Assembly (NCBI GenBank): GCA_947498845.1
Contig: CANMLX010000003.1
Location: 1 to 64,000, forward strand
From: an uncultured Flavobacteriaceae bacterium
GTDB taxonomy: Bacteria > Bacteroidota > Bacteroidia > Flavobacteriales > Flavobacteriaceae
DNA: 64,000 nucleotides
Direction: 5' to 3'
Position numbers and translations under genes: made by a program. Below are positions 62,366 to 64,000 of the stretch, one piece after another. Every line of letters begins with the position of its first letter. Within the stretch, counting starts at the first letter, position 1. The notes beneath the pieces were generated by a model. That model was not told the origin of the DNA and did no database searches. It saw only the letters and a list, made by a program, of their open reading frames with translations.

Positions 62366-63274
62366 ATGAAACAATTATTACTACTTCTTACCTCATGTAT
62401 TTTTCTTTCTTGTGGAAATACAAAAAAAATTATTGAGCATCAAAAACAGGAGCAACCTAAAAAAGCGATTAAAATAACAGAAACTAAAGAACAAAAGGAC
62501 TCCGTTGCGACTATAATAACAGAAGAAAAAGTTGTTGAAGAAAAAAAAACAGAACCTCAAGTCGCGCCCATTCCCGAAAAAATTGAGCCTCTAGAAACTA
62601 AAACCGAAGTTGTAAAAACGTCGACACCTTTCAATCATAACCATGATACATGGGATGCCCTTTTAAAAAAGCATGTTTCAAAAGAAGGCAATGTAAACTA
62701 TAAAGGTTTTAAAAGTAATCGAAAAGCTTTAATAAGCTACCTAAATGTATTAAGAGAAAATCTCCCACCAAATACCTGGACAAGAAAACAAAAACTAGCT
62801 TACTGGATAAATGCCTATAATGCTATGACTGTAGATTTAATATTAAGACATTATCCTGTTAAAAGCATAAAAGATATTAAAAAACCTTGGGATCAACGGT
62901 TCTGGAAATTAGGAGAAAAATGGTATAACCTTAATGAAATTGAACATCAAATTCTTCGTGAAATGAATGAGCCTAGAATCCATTTTGCCATAGTTTGTGC
63001 TTCTTATTCTTGCCCCAAGCTTGAAAACACAGCTTACACATCATCAAAATTAGAATCGCAATTAACAAAAGTTACTAAAGGTTTTTTAGCCGACCCCGAG
63101 AGAAACAAGCTATCTCAAAACAGTATTGAGCTATCTAAAATATTTCAATGGTTTGCTAAAGATTTTAAACAAAATGGATCCTTAATTGATTTTTTAAACT
63201 TATATTCTAGCATAAAAATATCTCCTAAAGCAAAAAAATCATTTAAAGATTACAATTGGGATTTAAATGAATAA
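62366..63274 (+). CDS. DUF547 family lipoprotein
   Basis: 302 residues. Signal peptide with lipobox FLSC (Cys16). A charged, Glu/Lys-rich linker covers about 20-85. The DUF547 domain at about 95-290 includes WDALLKKHVSKEGNVNYKGFKSN, KLAYWINAYNAMTVDLILRHYPV, LNEIEHQILREMNEPRIHFAIVCASYSCPKL. The conserved Asn/His/Cys block is intact. Envelope-localised, function unknown. Its stop is 4 bp before the next ATG, so it is co-transcribed with the DUF885 gene. Confidence 0.88.
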   Translation: MKQLLLLLTSCIFLSCGNTKKIIEHQKQEQPKKAIKITETKEQKDSVATIITEEKVVEEKKTEPQVAPIPEKIEPLETKTEVVKTSTPFNHNHDTWDALLKKHVSKEGNVNYKGFKSNRKALISYLNVLRENLPPNTWTRKQKLAYWINAYNAMTVDLILRHYPVKSIKDIKKPWDQRFWKLGEKWYNLNEIEHQILREMNEPRIHFAIVCASYSCPKLENTAYTSSKLESQLTKVTKGFLADPERNKLSQNSIELSKIFQWFAKDFKQNGSLIDFLNLYSSIKISPKAKKSFKDYNWDLNE

Positions 63275-63278
63275 TGTC

Positions 63279-64000
63279 ATGAACAAAATCATTTTAATAG
63301 CTACCATAATACCCTTTTTACTTCTTAGTGCATGTAAAAAAAACAAAAAATTAGAAGCCTCTAACTCTAACTCTGAAATTAAAAAGCTTAACACTTTTTT
63401 TCAAAAAACATTTGATGATGATGTTGCAAACTCACCAATGCAACAAACAAGACTTGGTATTATAACCGAAGACTATGGTAAATGGGATGATATTTCCGAA
63501 ACATTTAAACAAGAAAAACTCAAAGAGTCAAAGCGACGATTAGCTTACCTTAACGATTCTATTAAAGCAGATGCATTAGCCCCTTCTTCATTGTTAAGCT
63601 ATAAACTAGCGAAAGAAACGTATCGAAACTTTGTTTCTGATTTTAAATATAGATTTCACAATTATCCTGTTAACCAAATGTTTGGATGGCATTCCAGGAT
63701 TCCTGCATTTCTAATAAACATGCATAAAATAACTAACATAAGTGATGCAGAAGCCTATATTTCAAGATTAAACAATACCCCTCAATTATTCGCTCAATTA
63801 GAAAAACAGCTTAAACTAAGAGAAGAAAAAGGCATTATCCCACCTAAGTTTGTTTTCGAGTTAGTGGTTAACGATTGTAGTAATGTAATTACTGGAAGAC
63901 CCTTTGATACTTCTGATAAAGAGAGCACACTCCTTAAAGATTTTAATAAAAAAATTAATGTTTTAGATATTAAGTCTGATGAAAAAGACGCATTAACACT
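63279..64000 (+). CDS. DUF885 family lipoprotein (partial, runs off the window)
   Basis: Open from ATG 63279 to the window end (about 240 residues seen, no stop). Lipobox LLSAC at about Cys19, then LNTFFQKTFDDDVANSPMQQTRLGI, YRFHNYPVNQMFGWHSRIPAFLINMHKI and KFVFELVVNDC, the usual N-terminal half of DUF885 proteins. Those are about 580-600 residues long and carry a downstream HExxH-type zinc site, not reached here. Likely a periplasmic or surface peptidase. It follows the DUF547 gene after 4 bp. Confidence 0.85.
   Translation, partial: MNKIILIATIIPFLLLSACKKNKKLEASNSNSEIKKLNTFFQKTFDDDVANSPMQQTRLGIITEDYGKWDDISETFKQEKLKESKRRLAYLNDSIKADALAPSSLLSYKLAKETYRNFVSDFKYRFHNYPVNQMFGWHSRIPAFLINMHKITNISDAEAYISRLNNTPQLFAQLEKQLKLREEKGIIPPKFVFELVVNDCSNVITGRPFDTSDKESTLLKDFNKKINVLDIKSDEKDALT

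Overview
The window is AT-rich chromosomal DNA from a member of the Bacteroidota, most likely a marine Flavobacteriaceae. Reasons: several promoters carry the Bacteroidota -7 box TAnnTTTG; Shine-Dalgarno sequences are largely absent; one protein ends in a type IX secretion (T9SS) sorting domain; there is a FecI/FecR/STN-TonB receptor module with a DUF4249 lipoprotein; there are two lipoprotein sulfatases; and many encoded families are typical of flavobacteria (DUF4386, DUF3667, DUF4272, DUF1272, DUF2200, YiaAB). No rRNA, tRNA, CRISPR array, integrase or full insertion sequence was found.

Layout. 0-5.3 kb: ECF sigma, FecR anti-sigma, a TonB-dependent receptor broken by a frameshift near 2680, and its DUF4249 partner. 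5.4-10.6 kb: two membrane proteins and two sulfatases. 10.7-16.5 kb: a GAF protein; a Fur-family regulator with a small Cys-rich protein, divergent from flavodoxin; and an HD-PycTM (Pycsar-effector-like) membrane protein. 16.5-22 kb: a redox-repair run (MsrB, MsrA, SelO, aldo/keto reductase, divergent MsrA paralogue, alpha/beta hydrolase-OsmC). 22.2-26.4 kb: a very large metallophosphoesterase with a C-terminal barrel, then thioredoxin. 26.4-33.5 kb: mostly minus-strand small housekeeping or DUF genes mixed with dispersed repeats and a MITE, plus MOSC, sterol-desaturase, DUF4272 and beta-propeller lipoprotein genes. 33.5-36.2 kb: a flavoprotein followed by a repeat array that encloses a DUF559 endonuclease gene. 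36.2-42 kb: a mevalonate/isoprenoid group (diphosphomevalonate decarboxylase, mevalonate kinase, UbiA prenyltransferase) with a four-helix-bundle gene wedged inside, then nitrilase and a pseudouridine synthase. 42-48.2 kb: MATE exporter, second MITE copy, small membrane proteins, a frameshifted ceramidase-like gene, DUF2459, MtfA-type peptidase and a GT1 glycosyltransferase. 48.4-53.3 kb: xylose catabolism (xylB, xylA, sodium/sugar symporter, minus strand). 53.5-58.4 kb: an arsenosugar biosynthesis cluster. 58.5-62.1 kb: an ECF sigma / zinc-finger anti-sigma / DUF4097 operon and a DUF2268-like lipoprotein. 62.4-64 kb: a DUF547 lipoprotein and the start of a DUF885 lipoprotein.

The most unusual DNA is non-coding. 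At 34758-36120 a ~103-bp module carrying two hairpins (A) alternates with an invariant 83-bp spacer (B), and a DUF559 nuclease gene sits exactly where a B spacer should be. Two ~160-bp MITE copies (28543-28702 and 43496-43656, opposite orientation) have long terminal inverted repeats and 3-bp TTA/TAA duplications. A 42-bp perfect palindrome lies inside a dispersed 59-bp repeat at 22.1 kb. Two genes (TonB receptor, ceramidase-like) are interrupted by frameshifts that may be real or sequencing errors.
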